Shown: positions 1-8,411 of the stretch, in pieces
How positions within the stretch are numbered: position 1 is the stretch's first letter
How the letters are laid out: each line of letters begins with the position of its first letter
DNA from: Aliarcobacter butzleri
Lineage (GTDB): Bacteria > Campylobacterota > Campylobacteria > Campylobacterales > Arcobacteraceae
Length of the DNA stretch: 16,026 nucleotides
Assembly: GCA_012522985.1 (NCBI GenBank)
Contig: JAAYJJ010000123.1
Location: 1-16,026, forward strand
Reading direction: 5' to 3'
Made by a program: the position numbers and the translations under genes
The notes under the pieces: model-generated
Told to the model about the DNA's origin: nothing
Databases searched by the model: none
What the model saw: the letters and a program-made list of their open reading frames with translations, nothing else

Positions 1-5
1 ATGTA

Positions 6-944
6 TTATTGTTTGTATTTTATTACAAACTCTTGTATATTACTATATATTGCATCTACTAATCTTTGTCTTGATTCTACACTAGCCCATGCTATATGAG
101 GTGTTATTAAAACTCTATTTTTATTTTGGATAGATAAAAGTGGGTGATTTTCTTTCATAGGCTCAACTTCTAGAACATCTAGCCCAAAATACAGCTCTTT
201 TTCATCAACTATTCTTGCAATATCATCTTCATTTATTATCCCACCTCTTCCAAGATTGACAATAATTGCTCCTTCTTTTATCATAGATAAATTTGTATAA
301 TTTAGCAAATTTTTAGTTGTACTATTAAGTGGAGCATGTATAGATATAATATCACTATTTTTTAAAAGTTCTTCTAAAGATACTTTTTTATAGTTTGTAT
401 TATTATTTGTACCAGAAGTTGAATAATAGCTCACATTACAATCAAATACTTTTGCAATATCAGCTACCTTTCTTCCTATTTCTCCCAGTCCTACAATACC
501 CCAATTTTTGTTTTGTAGTTCATAAAATGGTACGTCAAGATTTGCAAATATCTCACTTTTGCACCATGCACCACTTCTACTATAATTTGTATAGTAGTTT
601 AGTTTTTGTATTAGATTTAAAACTAATGCAAAAGTAAGCTGCACTACTGAAGCTGTTGAGTAGCCTTTGACATTTTTAATCTCAATATTTTTAGCTCTAG
701 CATACTCTAAGTCAATATTATTCATACCTGTTGCTGCTACACAAATAAGTTTTAGATTTGTATTATCTATTATATTTCTATCAATTACTACTTTGTTTGT
801 AATAACTATATCAGCATTTTTAAGTCTTGTGATTGTATCATTGTATGAAGTGTTTGCATAAACTTCTACATCTCCAAAGTTTTTAAACTTTGCTATATCT
901 ATATCAGATCCTAGTGTATCAAAATCTACAAATACTATTTTCAC
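6..944 (-). CDS. D-2-hydroxyacid dehydrogenase (glycerate/hydroxypyruvate reductase-like)
   Basis: A cytoplasmic NAD(P)-dependent oxidoreductase of the D-isomer-specific 2-hydroxyacid dehydrogenase family, 312 residues, a full-length size. The split substrate-binding domain covers roughly residues 1-100 and 285-312, with the nucleotide domain between. The dinucleotide loop GLGEIG is at 152-157, and the Arg-Glu-His catalytic set appears as R233 (NLGRGG), E261 (EVEP) and H283 (TPHIAW). The second Rossmann strand ends in YYSTSG (173-178) rather than the acidic residue typical of NAD-specific members, so NADP use is possible. The start is GTG, supported by GGAG five bases upstream and the absence of a nearer ATG. 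It has its own promoter in the gap before it, so it is probably not cotranscribed with the pilin gene. The substrate (hydroxypyruvate, glyoxylate or another 2-keto acid) cannot be told from sequence. Confidence 0.9.
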   Translation of the reverse strand: MKIVFVDFDTLGSDIDIAKFKNFGDVEVYANTSYNDTITRLKNADIVITNKVVIDRNIIDNTNLKLICVAATGMNNIDLEYARAKNIEIKNVKGYSTASVVQLTFALVLNLIQKLNYYTNYSRSGAWCKSEIFANLDVPFYELQNKNWGIVGLGEIGRKVADIAKVFDCNVSYYSTSGTNNNTNYKKVSLEELLKNSDIISIHAPLNSTTKNLLNYTNLSMIKEGAIIVNLGRGGIINEDDIARIVDEKELYFGLDVLEVEPMKENHPLLSIQNKNRVLITPHIAWASVESRQRLVDAIYSNIQEFVIKYKQ

Positions 945-972
945 TTGTACTCCAATATGTGAATTAATATAT

Positions 973-996
973 ATTGTAGCACAAAAACTTTAAATC
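973..996 (-). promoter_or_regulatory. Probable sigma70 promoter of the hydroxyacid dehydrogenase gene
   Basis: Read on the minus strand, TACAAT (978 to 973) is preceded by GC and a T-rich run beginning TTTAAAG. This fits the Campylobacter-type promoter, in which a G two bases before the -10 box and upstream T tracts replace a -35 box. The predicted transcription start near 966 gives a leader of about 22 nt containing the GGAG ribosome site. The promoter touches the stop codon of the upstream pilin gene. Confidence 0.5.
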
Positions 997-997
997 T

Positions 998-1387
998 TTA
1001 GTTTAAAGCTATAGTTTCACTTATAATTCCTGATTCACCTAGCTTTTGGCAAATAGTACTATCATTATTATTTACTACTATAGATATATTTTTTTCATCA
1101 ACGCTCAAAGAGATGCACTCTTTTTCATTATCTTTATAGATTACTTTTTTATCTGCTATATCCCAAGTTTTTGGGTTGAGTGAAACTACATCGCTTATCT
1201 TATCAATCTTTTGATTTAACAAATAGTAGCTTTGAAGGTTGGACTTAAGAGTAAAAATATCTTGCTTTATTGCATTTACTTTTGCATCACTTCCTATATT
1301 GCCTAGCTTTGGTAAGGCTAGCATTGCTATAATACCTATGATTACAACCACAAAAATAATCTCCAATAAACTAAAACCCTTTTTCAA
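998..1387 (-). CDS. Type IV prepilin-like / pseudopilin protein, TTG start
   Basis: A 129-residue protein with a textbook class III (type IV prepilin) leader. The sequence MKKG/FSLLE gives a four-residue basic leader, a cleavage site after G4, a Phe as the first mature residue for N-methylation, and Glu at mature position 5. A hydrophobic helix follows (about 10-26). The rest is a small soluble head with cysteines at 91 and 113 that could form a disulfide. Prepilin peptidase would process it at the inner membrane for a type IV pilus or type II secretion/transformation pseudopilus. The start is TTG: AAGGAG lies five bases upstream and no other start would keep the leader. No pilus gene is adjacent, so it is an orphan pilin gene here. 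Major pilin, minor pilin or pseudopilin cannot be distinguished. Confidence 0.85.
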   Translation of the reverse strand: MKKGFSLLEIIFVVVIIGIIAMLALPKLGNIGSDAKVNAIKQDIFTLKSNLQSYYLLNQKIDKISDVVSLNPKTWDIADKKVIYKDNEKECISLSVDEKNISIVVNNNDSTICQKLGESGIISETIALN

Positions 1388-1410
1388 AATAACTCCTTAT
1401 AATAAAATAT

Positions 1411-1439
1411 ATTATAATTCTAGCCCTTATTAGCTTAAA
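1411..1439 (-). promoter_or_regulatory. Probable sigma70 promoter of the prepilin gene
   Basis: On the minus strand a perfect TATAAT (1416 to 1411) lies 17 nt after TTTAAG (1439 to 1434), which resembles the upstream element described for Campylobacter RpoD promoters. The predicted start near 1404 gives a leader of about 17 nt that contains AAGGAG. This fits a separately transcribed pilin gene. The rest of the 1388-1550 gap is AT-rich, and I see no convincing terminator for the upstream phoH operon in it. Confidence 0.5.
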
Positions 1440-1550
1440 ATATTATTAAAAGTTATTTTTATACGCTTATTGGGGTATTTGTTATTGGTAAATAGTGCTA
1501 TATATTAAGCATTAAGAATATATGATTTTTTAACTCACTACTAACTTGTT

Positions 1551-2969
1551 TTATTTATTCCCAAATATTTCCTCAGCCCACTGTGTGATATTACCTCTAA
1601 GAACTTTTTTAAGTTTGATTGCAAATATTTTTATAAGTTCTTGTCTATTTTTAGTTGATCTTAGTAGTGTTGTTAGGGCATTTGTATATTTATTGACATA
1701 AAAGTTATCTATTTGAAGATTACTACCTAAAATCACTACTTTACAGCTATTATCTATCCTAGATAGTACCATTTGCATAGTTTTATTTGACATATTTTGT
1801 GCCTCATCAACTATAATAAAAGAGTTACTAAGTGTTCTTCCTCTCATCTCTCCTACCCACATAGTCTCTATACCATAGTTGTTTATCATCATTTCAACTC
1901 TTGCGTTTATTTCACCCTCTTCTAGCTCTTCATAAAAAGCTTTAGAACTCTTTTTTCTTTTGTGTTCACTTCTTACAATATAATTTAAACTATCCATCAA
2001 AGGGTGGTTATAGATTCTAAATTTCTCTTCAAAGCCTGGTAGATACCCTATATCTTCACCTTTATCAAGGGACTCTATAGAGTTTCTTATATAGATAATC
2101 TTTTGATACTCTCTTTTTTTAACAAGCTTCAAAGCTGCACTAAGAGCCAAAAGTGTCTTTCCACTTCCTGCTATTGCCTCAACTATTAAAACATTATAAA
2201 ATGGATTTAAAAGTGCATTAGAAAAAAACAACTGCTCTTTGTTAAGGGGAACTATAACTTGATCTCTTAAAAATTCTTCATCAAGTATAGATATTTTTTC
2301 ATTTATAATAGCTGCTAATATAATTTGATCAGAAGATTTGACTTTAAAACAGTAACAAAAGTTATTTGCTTTATACTCTTTATCATAGTCATATATTGAG
2401 GCATTCGATAGATATTCTATATCTTCAAACTCTATTTCTATATTTTTGATAAAGTTTATATCAAGTTCACCATCACCCTCACCAACTATAGATTTACTAT
2501 TTAGATTAAGAGATATAGCTCTTATTTTTGCCATAACATCTAGTGTCAAAAAAACTATCTCTTTTGGATAATAGCTATTTGCAAACTCACAAACTTCAAG
2601 TATTTTTCTATCATTATAGATATTTAAAGACTCTTTTTGATAATCACTCTTATAGTACTCTTTTGAAATAATATCTATTATAACACTATTTTCTTTTGAT
2701 TCGATAAAAACTCTTACAATTTTAATACCATTTTCTATACTCTTTGTATCTACTATTTCACATGATTCTAAAATTCTTGCAAACTCTCTAGCTTGGAAAT
2801 TGATCTCTTCAAAACCACTTTTTTTATTATCAATCTCATCCAATACAGTTTCAGGGAGTATCAAAAGATTTGATGAAGAGTGTGAAAACTTAAATATATT
2901 TTTTGCATCACTTAATATTATATTTGTATCTAGTACAAAATATTTTTCAAAACTATCTCTATTTTTCAT
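1551..2969 (-). CDS. phoH: PIN domain plus PhoH-type ATPase fusion protein
   Basis: A 472-residue two-domain cytoplasmic protein. The N-terminal PIN-like nuclease domain (about 9-165) shows the spaced acidic residues of the family: D14 in LDTN, E45 in LDEID, D120 in NDRKIL and D144 in LTLD. The C-terminal PhoH ATPase domain (about 240-440) has a P-loop at 265-272 (AIAGSGKT) and Walker B with IIVDEAQNMS (D388, E389, Q391). Such PIN-PhoH (PhoH2/YlaK type) proteins are reported as RNA helicase-ribonucleases, so a role in RNA processing is likely but not proven here. The first P-loop residue, usually Gly, is Ala, while the catalytic Lys-Thr remain. Its ATG overlaps the hemJ stop by one base (TAATG), implying translational coupling. 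It is the last gene of the seven-gene run, and no antitoxin-like gene is adjacent. Confidence 0.9.
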   Translation of the reverse strand: MKNRDSFEKYFVLDTNIILSDAKNIFKFSHSSSNLLILPETVLDEIDNKKSGFEEINFQAREFARILESCEIVDTKSIENGIKIVRVFIESKENSVIIDIISKEYYKSDYQKESLNIYNDRKILEVCEFANSYYPKEIVFLTLDVMAKIRAISLNLNSKSIVGEGDGELDINFIKNIEIEFEDIEYLSNASIYDYDKEYKANNFCYCFKVKSSDQIILAAIINEKISILDEEFLRDQVIVPLNKEQLFFSNALLNPFYNVLIVEAIAGSGKTLLALSAALKLVKKREYQKIIYIRNSIESLDKGEDIGYLPGFEEKFRIYNHPLMDSLNYIVRSEHKRKKSSKAFYEELEEGEINARVEMMINNYGIETMWVGEMRGRTLSNSFIIVDEAQNMSNKTMQMVLSRIDNSCKVVILGSNLQIDNFYVNKYTNALTTLLRSTKNRQELIKIFAIKLKKVLRGNITQWAEEIFGNK

Positions 2970-3403
2970 TAAAATGGCTTTACTACTACGAAAATAACTA
3001 TCATAATAGCTAATATTGTTGGCACTTCATTGTAAAATCTAAAAAATTTACCACTTTTATTGCACTCATCATTTGCTAGTTGTTTCCTATAATACTCTAG
3101 ACTAAAAGAGTAGATTAAAAGAAGTACAACAACTGTTAGTTTTGCATGCATCCATCCACCACTATCAAAAACTGCTGGATTTAAAGCCACCATTAAAGAA
3201 CCACTAAGTACTGTAGCCCACATAGCTGGTAAACCTATATATTTATAGAGTTTATACTCTTGAATCTTTACAACCTCTACAAACTCTTTTTTGTCTTTGT
3301 GTTCACTATGATATACAAATAATCTTGGTAGATAAAACAACATTGCCATCCAAGAGGTAAATGATAAGATATGAAATGCTACTATCCACATATAATACTC
3401 CAC
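2969..3403 (-). CDS. hemJ: Protoporphyrinogen IX oxidase, HemJ type
   Basis: A 144-residue integral membrane protein of the HemJ/UPF0093 family, which oxidises protoporphyrinogen IX to protoporphyrin IX in haem synthesis. Four membrane helices are apparent (about 5-29, 56-74, 86-104, 126-143). Family markers are H11 in the first helix, the H-x-K pair H86/K88 (GWMHAKL), and the FRFYNEVPT stretch (121-129) before the last helix. The start chosen is GTG, because AAGGAG sits five bases upstream. An ATG at the fifth codon (3389-3391) is an alternative, but its spacing to that site would be 17 nt. It begins 14 nt after the rarA stop codon and its own stop overlaps the phoH start, so it is in the middle of the operon. 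Confidence 0.9.
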   Translation of the reverse strand: MEYYMWIVAFHILSFTSWMAMLFYLPRLFVYHSEHKDKKEFVEVVKIQEYKLYKYIGLPAMWATVLSGSLMVALNPAVFDSGGWMHAKLTVVVLLLIYSFSLEYYRKQLANDECNKSGKFFRFYNEVPTILAIMIVIFVVVKPF

Positions 3404-3417
3404 TCTATCTCCTTTTT

Positions 3418-4605
3418 TTATGATCTATTTTTTATTTTTTTACTCCACTCATTGAGTGTTTTTTCAAAACCTATCTCTTTACTTTGATATAAAGATACTC
3501 TTTTATACATATACTCTTGCTCTACCCATCCACTATAATCATGAGGATTTAAATAGTTTATATGATCTTGTTTTATATTTGATGGTATATTTTCTATACC
3601 CTCTTTTTGTATTATATCAACTGTTTTATTAATAGCTATATAAGAGCTATTTGATTTTGGGGATGAAGCTAGATAGATAACGCATTGAGAAAGAATAATC
3701 CTAGCTTCAGGATATCCTATCTCTTTTACCGCCACTAGTGTACTTGTAGCAAGATTTAAAGCATTTGGATTGGCATTACCTATATCTTCACTAGCTAGTA
3801 CTACCAATCTTCTTGCTATATAGCTAGGCTCTTCTTTACTTACTACCAATCCACCCAAATAATAAAGTGCTGCATCTATATCACTTCCTCTTATTGATTT
3901 GATCATTGCACTTATTAGATCATAGTGTTCTTGGGTACTTCTTCCTTGATATTTAGTTGATATATCTTGAAGTTGCTTTAAATCCTCTATATCAATCTTT
4001 TGACTAGCACTATAAGCAAAATCTATTAAGTTTAATATCTTTCTACCATCTCCTTGGCTAACTCTTATAATAAACTCTTTAGAAATATCATCAACTACTG
4101 TATCAAGCTCTTTAACTGCTCTTTTTATCAATATTTCACACTCACTATTGCTTAGTTTTTTAAACTCAAATAAAAATGATCTAGATCTAAAAGCATTTGT
4201 AAGTGTATAAAAAGGATTTTCTGTACTTGCCCCTATTAAAATAAAATCATAGTTCTCCATAAATGGCAATAAAACTTCTTGTTGATTTTTGCTAAGTCTA
4301 TGTATCTCATCTATAAATATAAGTGGTTTTTCAAGGCTATTTTTATATCTTTTAACGATCTCTCTAAACTCATCAATCTTTATAGTAGTTGCATTTAGAT
4401 AGTAATAAGGCATAGAGCTTTGTTTAGCAATTAATCTTGCTAGTGTTGTTTTACCACTTCCTGCTGTTCCAAAGAATATAAGATGTGGTATTTGACTATT
4501 TAAGATCAACTTATATAGAGTTGATTTTTCTCCTATAATATGCTCTTGCCCTATAAACTCATCTATTGTTTTAGGCTTTAAAAGAGTTGTCAATCTTTCC
4601 ATCAT
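3418..4605 (-). CDS. rarA: Replication-associated recombination protein A (RarA/MgsA AAA+ ATPase)
   Basis: A 395-residue AAA+ ATPase of the RarA/MgsA/WRNIP1 family, which works at stalled replication forks. Visible features are the P-loop GTAGSGKT (46-53), Walker B LIFIDEIHR with D99/E100, sensor 1 GASTENP (125-131), a likely arginine finger in NAFRSR (R140/R142), and the C-terminal RarA domain (from about 230). That last part carries the conserved RRLVVLASEDIGNANP stretch involved in oligomerisation. It is somewhat shorter than E. coli RarA (about 447 residues). The start is the first of two consecutive ATGs, 35 nt inside the end of the rluB-like gene. GAGAG about ten bases upstream is a weak ribosome site, so translation may depend on coupling. 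Clamp-loader genes are close relatives, but the C-terminal region identifies RarA. Confidence 0.93.
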   Translation of the reverse strand: MMERLTTLLKPKTIDEFIGQEHIIGEKSTLYKLILNSQIPHLIFFGTAGSGKTTLARLIAKQSSMPYYYLNATTIKIDEFREIVKRYKNSLEKPLIFIDEIHRLSKNQQEVLLPFMENYDFILIGASTENPFYTLTNAFRSRSFLFEFKKLSNSECEILIKRAVKELDTVVDDISKEFIIRVSQGDGRKILNLIDFAYSASQKIDIEDLKQLQDISTKYQGRSTQEHYDLISAMIKSIRGSDIDAALYYLGGLVVSKEEPSYIARRLVVLASEDIGNANPNALNLATSTLVAVKEIGYPEARIILSQCVIYLASSPKSNSSYIAINKTVDIIQKEGIENIPSNIKQDHINYLNPHDYSGWVEQEYMYKRVSLYQSKEIGFEKTLNEWSKKIKNRS

Positions 4606-5476
4606 TTTTTAAAAACTCTCTTAGGTTTTTATACTCCTCTTTTGATAGATATCTACTTTTCCCTGAAGGAAGATTGTTTAAAGATATCCCACCAAATTCC
4701 AATCTTTTTAGATCTACTACTTCACTATCAAATGCAGCAAAAAATCTTCTTAGTTCTCTATTTTTACCCTCTGTGATTATAACTTTAAGTCTTGAGTAGT
4801 TATGATCATTTTTTTGTATCTGATATGCTATAAAAGGAGCAAATGTCATAGATGTTATTTTGCTTTTTTCATGTGCACCTTTACTTGCATCATCTATAAC
4901 TATTCCATTTGTCATGGCATCAATCATCTTTTGAGTAATATATCCTTTGATTTTAAGCTTATATGTTCTTTCTAAATTTGAGTGCATTAAAGCATTTGCA
5001 ATCTCTACACTATCACTTAAAAGCAAAACTCCCTCACTAGCATAATCAAGCCTTCCTATAGGAATAAAGTGTTTAAATTTAGCCCCTAATGTATCATAAA
5101 TAGTTCTTCTTCCTTGAGGATCACTTTTGCTTACAATCTCTCCTTTTTGTTTATTGTAAACTATTACTGTATATTGTCTATTCTCTTCATATCTAAGTAG
5201 TTTATCATTAATCTCAACTCTATCTTCTATAGTAACTTTTAGTCCTAAATCAACTACTACTTTATCATTGACCTTTACTTTTCCCTCAGCTATAAGAGTA
5301 TCAGCCTCACGTCTTGAGTATTTACTATTGTGTGAAATAAACTTATTTAATCTTATCTCTTCTAGATTTTTTGCTTGTTCTTTATATGGTTTTTTTACTC
5401 TCTCTTTTTTAGGTGCTTTTATCTCTTTTTGAATATTTTTTTCAAACTCTTCTTTCTTTACTCTATAATTTTTCAC
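4571..5476 (-). CDS. rluB: Pseudouridine synthase, RsuA/RluB/E/F family
   Basis: A 301-residue rRNA pseudouridine synthase. A Lys/Glu-rich, probably disordered tail (1-37) is followed by an S4 RNA-binding domain (about 40-90) and the catalytic domain. The catalytic aspartate is D144 in GRLDYASEG; the usual Thr after the aspartate is Ser here. The family motif EGKNRELRRFF is at 236-246. The presence of an S4 domain and the length suit RluB (23S rRNA) better than RsuA (16S), but the target uridine cannot be proved from sequence. The start is GTG, with AAAGG six bases upstream and 14 nt after the kpsF stop. No nearer ATG precedes the S4 domain. The 3' end overlaps rarA by 35 nt. Confidence 0.88.
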   Translation of the reverse strand: MKNYRVKKEEFEKNIQKEIKAPKKERVKKPYKEQAKNLEEIRLNKFISHNSKYSRREADTLIAEGKVKVNDKVVVDLGLKVTIEDRVEINDKLLRYEENRQYTVIVYNKQKGEIVSKSDPQGRRTIYDTLGAKFKHFIPIGRLDYASEGVLLLSDSVEIANALMHSNLERTYKLKIKGYITQKMIDAMTNGIVIDDASKGAHEKSKITSMTFAPFIAYQIQKNDHNYSRLKVIITEGKNRELRRFFAAFDSEVVDLKRLEFGGISLNNLPSGKSRYLSKEEYKNLREFLKNDGKIDNSFKA

Positions 5477-5490
5477 TTAAAGCCTTTTTA

Positions 5491-6462
5491 TTAACATCTA
5501 TTACTGCTTATTCCAGCCTCTATCAAATCATGAATATGGAGTACTCCTTCTATCTCTTCTAACTCATTTAAGACAATTAAAAGTTGTATCTTATACTCTT
5601 CTATTATTGATAACGCTTCACTTGCTAATATATTTTTATTATCTATTGTTTTTGGATTTGTTGTAGCTATTGTTATAACTGGATTATTTATATTAAAATT
5701 ATCCTTCATTAATGCTCTTCTTAAATCACCATCACTTACTACTCCAAATAGCTTACCATGTTCAGAGATGATAACATTACCTATTCTTCCTTCGCTTATT
5801 TTTATAATAGCATCTTTTATAGATGTTTCACGTGAAACAATTGGTAAGTTTTTTCTTCTTAGCATATTATCAACTTTAACAAAAAGCTTTTTACCCAAAC
5901 TTCCACCAGGGTGATATGATGCAAAATCTTCTTGCTTAAAATCTCTTTTTTTCATCAATGCTATAGCCAAGGCATCACCTAAGGCCATAGTTAAAGTAGT
6001 AGAGCTTGTAGGTGCAGCATTAAGTGGACAAGCCTCTTTATTTACAGCAATAGATAAAAATATATCACTATATTGTGCTAATGTAGAGTTTTGCTCTTTT
6101 GACATAGCAATAAGTGGGATATCAAATCTTTTTAGATGTGGTAAGATTTTGATTAGCTCATCACTCTCTCCACTATAACTTATAGCTAAAACCAAATCCC
6201 CTTTACTAATCATCCCAAGATCACCATGCATAGCCTCTGTAGGATGAAGGAAAAAAGAGCTTGTTCCTGTACTTGCCAAAGTTGCTGCTATCTTTGCCCC
6301 AATAAGTCCAGATTTACCAACACCAGTTATAATAACCTTCCCTTTTGTACTATATATGAGTTCTATAGCTTTATCAAAACTTTTATCTATATTTTTTGAA
6401 GCTATTATAAGCTCATTTGCTTCAATCTCTAAAACCTCTTTTGCAATCTCCATAAAACTCAT
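5491..6462 (-). CDS. kpsF: D-arabinose 5-phosphate isomerase, KpsF/KdsD family
   Basis: A 323-residue, full-length enzyme that converts ribulose 5-phosphate to arabinose 5-phosphate, the first committed step toward Kdo for lipopolysaccharide or capsule. The SIS sugar-phosphate isomerase domain (about 35-190) shows GVGKSG (47-52), HPTEAMHGDLGM (73-84), SYSGES (95-100), PTSSTT (151-156) and SYHPGGSLGKKL (182-193). Two CBS domains follow (about 198-258 and 265-320). The start is ATG with AAAGG six bases upstream, 11 nt after the rnj stop. It contains a perfect parS palindrome, read as V209-S-R-E-T213 in the first CBS domain. No other Kdo or LPS gene is near, so it sits in this operon by lineage order rather than by pathway. 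Confidence 0.94.
   Translation of the reverse strand: MSFMEIAKEVLEIEANELIIASKNIDKSFDKAIELIYSTKGKVIITGVGKSGLIGAKIAATLASTGTSSFFLHPTEAMHGDLGMISKGDLVLAISYSGESDELIKILPHLKRFDIPLIAMSKEQNSTLAQYSDIFLSIAVNKEACPLNAAPTSSTTLTMALGDALAIALMKKRDFKQEDFASYHPGGSLGKKLFVKVDNMLRRKNLPIVSRETSIKDAIIKISEGRIGNVIISEHGKLFGVVSDGDLRRALMKDNFNINNPVITIATTNPKTIDNKNILASEALSIIEEYKIQLLIVLNELEEIEGVLHIHDLIEAGISSNRC
5824..5839. other. parS centromere site (ParB-binding), copy 1, inside kpsF
   Basis: The 16-bp perfect palindrome TGTTTCACGTGAAACA matches the widely conserved chromosomal parS sequence recognised by ParB/Spo0J. Flanking bases do not extend the symmetry. It lies in the middle of the kpsF coding sequence, away from any promoter, which argues against a transcription operator. 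A second identical copy is at 10633-10648. I saw no other CACGTG core in the window. Confidence 0.85.
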
Positions 6463-6473
6463 ATTGTGCCTTT

Positions 6474-8411
6474 TTATTGTACCAAAAGTGTTGGTACAAT
6501 CATAGGATATTTTTTAAACTTTCTTATACAGTGTTTTCTTACAACTTTTCTTATCTCTTCTTCTAATGCTCTATTATTTAGCAAAATTCCTGGTTTAACA
6601 TTGCTTAAAAACAGAACTAATAACTCTTCTATATCATCAGAAAATCTTTTATCATCTCTATCAGAAACTAATCCAAACGATAGCACTCTTGGTTTTGAAA
6701 CTATTGTTCTATCATTTGCATTGATTTGTGCTACTATCATAATAACACCCTCATTTGCCATAGTTTGTCTATCTATTACTATATCATCAGATATTTTATT
6801 GTTAAGAGTATTATCAACATAAACTTTACCAGTTTTTACAGTTTTTACTTTTTTAAGATATTTTGGAGCTATCTCTATTTGCTCTCCATCACTTAAAACA
6901 TAGATATTTCTCTCTAACACTCCACAATCAATTGCAGTTTGTTTATGCTTAACAACATGATTATACTCCCCATGAACAGGTAAGAAAAACTTAGGTTTTA
7001 CAAGTCTTAGCATTAGTTTTTGCTCCTCTTGAGCAGCATGTCCACTTACATGAATCTCACTAAAATCTTGATATGCTACACTAGCTCCAGCTTTTAGGAG
7101 GTGGTTTATAATCTCACTTACACTACCCTCATTACCAGGAATTGCTTTTGCTGATAGGATTATTTGATCGCCCTCTTTGATTTTGATATGTCTATGCTCA
7201 TGAATAGCCATTCTATATAAAGCACTCATAGCTTCTCCTTGGCTTCCTGTAGTTACTATTAAAAGCTCATTATCATTGTATTTATTTACCTCATGTGCTT
7301 CTATAAACTGCTCTTTTGGAAATCTAATATATCCCATACTCATAGCAAGTTCTAGGTTTTTCTCCATAGATCTACCAATAACACAGATTTTTCTATTATA
7401 TTTTATACCATGCTCTATTGCTTGAGAAACTCTATGAAGGTTTGAACTAAATGTGGACATTATCACTCTACCTTTAGCTCTAGAGAAGATATTATCAAAT
7501 GTTGGACCTACTGTTTTTTCACTCTTTGTAAATCCTGCTGAATGTGAGTTTGTAGAGTCACTAAGAAGTAGTAAAACACCCTCTTCTCCATGATAAGCCA
7601 ATCTATGTAAATCTGTTGGATAACCATCAATTGGAGTATGATCTATCTTAAAATCACCCGTATGTATGATAGTCCCAGCTTCAGTTTTAATAGCAAGTGC
7701 TGATGAGTCTATAATAGAGTGAGTAATATGCATCCATTCAACCTCAAAGTCTCCTATTTGAATAGGAACTCTCTTTACTACCCCTCTAAAATAACTTTTG
7801 TGTTGTCTCATTTTATGCTCATCAAATTTTGAACCAATCATCTCTAGTGGTAGTGGTGTACCATAGATAGGAAATTGCATCTCTTTAAAAAGATATGGTA
7901 CAGCACCTATATGATCTTCGTGTCCATGAGTGATGATAATACCAGCTATTTTATGTTTGATTTCTCTAAGATAAGCAAAATCAGGTATCAATATATCAAC
8001 ACCATGCATAGTACCATCAGGAAAACTCATCCCAACATCTATGATTATAGCAGATTTTTCAGTCTCTATAACCATCATATTTCCACCTATCTCACCTAGT
8101 CCTCCTAGTGGAGTTATCCTAATTTTTGCATTTGATGATAGGTTTAACTTATAATGAGGATTCAATCTATTTTTATGTGCTTTTTCATTTGCATCAAATG
8201 ATTTTTTTAAATCTCCAAACCATAAGCCATCACTATCTTGTTGATTTCTATCTTTACCAAAACTTTGTCTATTTTTTTTGAAGTTTGGATTTCTAGGTTT
8301 TCTTGGTTTTTTATCACCTTGTTGTGTAGTTTCATCTAAGTTTTGAGTAGTTTCTGTAATAGTTTTTTCTTCTAATATCTCTACTTTTTCATCAATTTTG
8401 TTTATTTCCAT
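6474..8411 (-). CDS. rnj: Ribonuclease J
   Basis: A 645-residue metallo-beta-lactamase/beta-CASP ribonuclease with 5'-3' exo- and endonuclease activity, the main mRNA decay enzyme of Campylobacterota in place of RNase E. The metal motif is THGHEDH (161-167), with H231, D253 (HTGDFKID), SGHA (456-459) and H480 (PVHGEYNH). The beta-CASP insert lies between about 280 and 430, and a conserved C-terminal domain ends the protein. The first 90 or so residues are low-complexity: acidic to about 30, then a Lys/Arg/Asn-rich stretch (35-55). H. pylori RNase J has a comparable N-terminal extension and partners the helicase RhpA. The ATG start lies 20 nt inside ksgA and is preceded by a near-ideal GAGGTGAT site, so this start is well supported. 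Confidence 0.96.
   Translation of the reverse strand: MEINKIDEKVEILEEKTITETTQNLDETTQQGDKKPRKPRNPNFKKNRQSFGKDRNQQDSDGLWFGDLKKSFDANEKAHKNRLNPHYKLNLSSNAKIRITPLGGLGEIGGNMMVIETEKSAIIIDVGMSFPDGTMHGVDILIPDFAYLREIKHKIAGIIITHGHEDHIGAVPYLFKEMQFPIYGTPLPLEMIGSKFDEHKMRQHKSYFRGVVKRVPIQIGDFEVEWMHITHSIIDSSALAIKTEAGTIIHTGDFKIDHTPIDGYPTDLHRLAYHGEEGVLLLLSDSTNSHSAGFTKSEKTVGPTFDNIFSRAKGRVIMSTFSSNLHRVSQAIEHGIKYNRKICVIGRSMEKNLELAMSMGYIRFPKEQFIEAHEVNKYNDNELLIVTTGSQGEAMSALYRMAIHEHRHIKIKEGDQIILSAKAIPGNEGSVSEIINHLLKAGASVAYQDFSEIHVSGHAAQEEQKLMLRLVKPKFFLPVHGEYNHVVKHKQTAIDCGVLERNIYVLSDGEQIEIAPKYLKKVKTVKTGKVYVDNTLNNKISDDIVIDRQTMANEGVIMIVAQINANDRTIVSKPRVLSFGLVSDRDDKRFSDDIEELLVLFLSNVKPGILLNNRALEEEIRKVVRKHCIRKFKKYPMIVPTLLVQ

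Noticed and set aside
1500..1523. Inverted ATATATT/AATATAT repeat downstream of phoH
   Set aside because: The arms are AT-only and no T-run follows on the minus strand, so it does not support a terminator for the phoH operon.
1551..2969. PIN domain as the toxin of a toxin-antitoxin pair
   Set aside because: The PIN domain is fused to a full PhoH ATPase and sits at the end of a housekeeping operon with no small antitoxin-like gene beside it.
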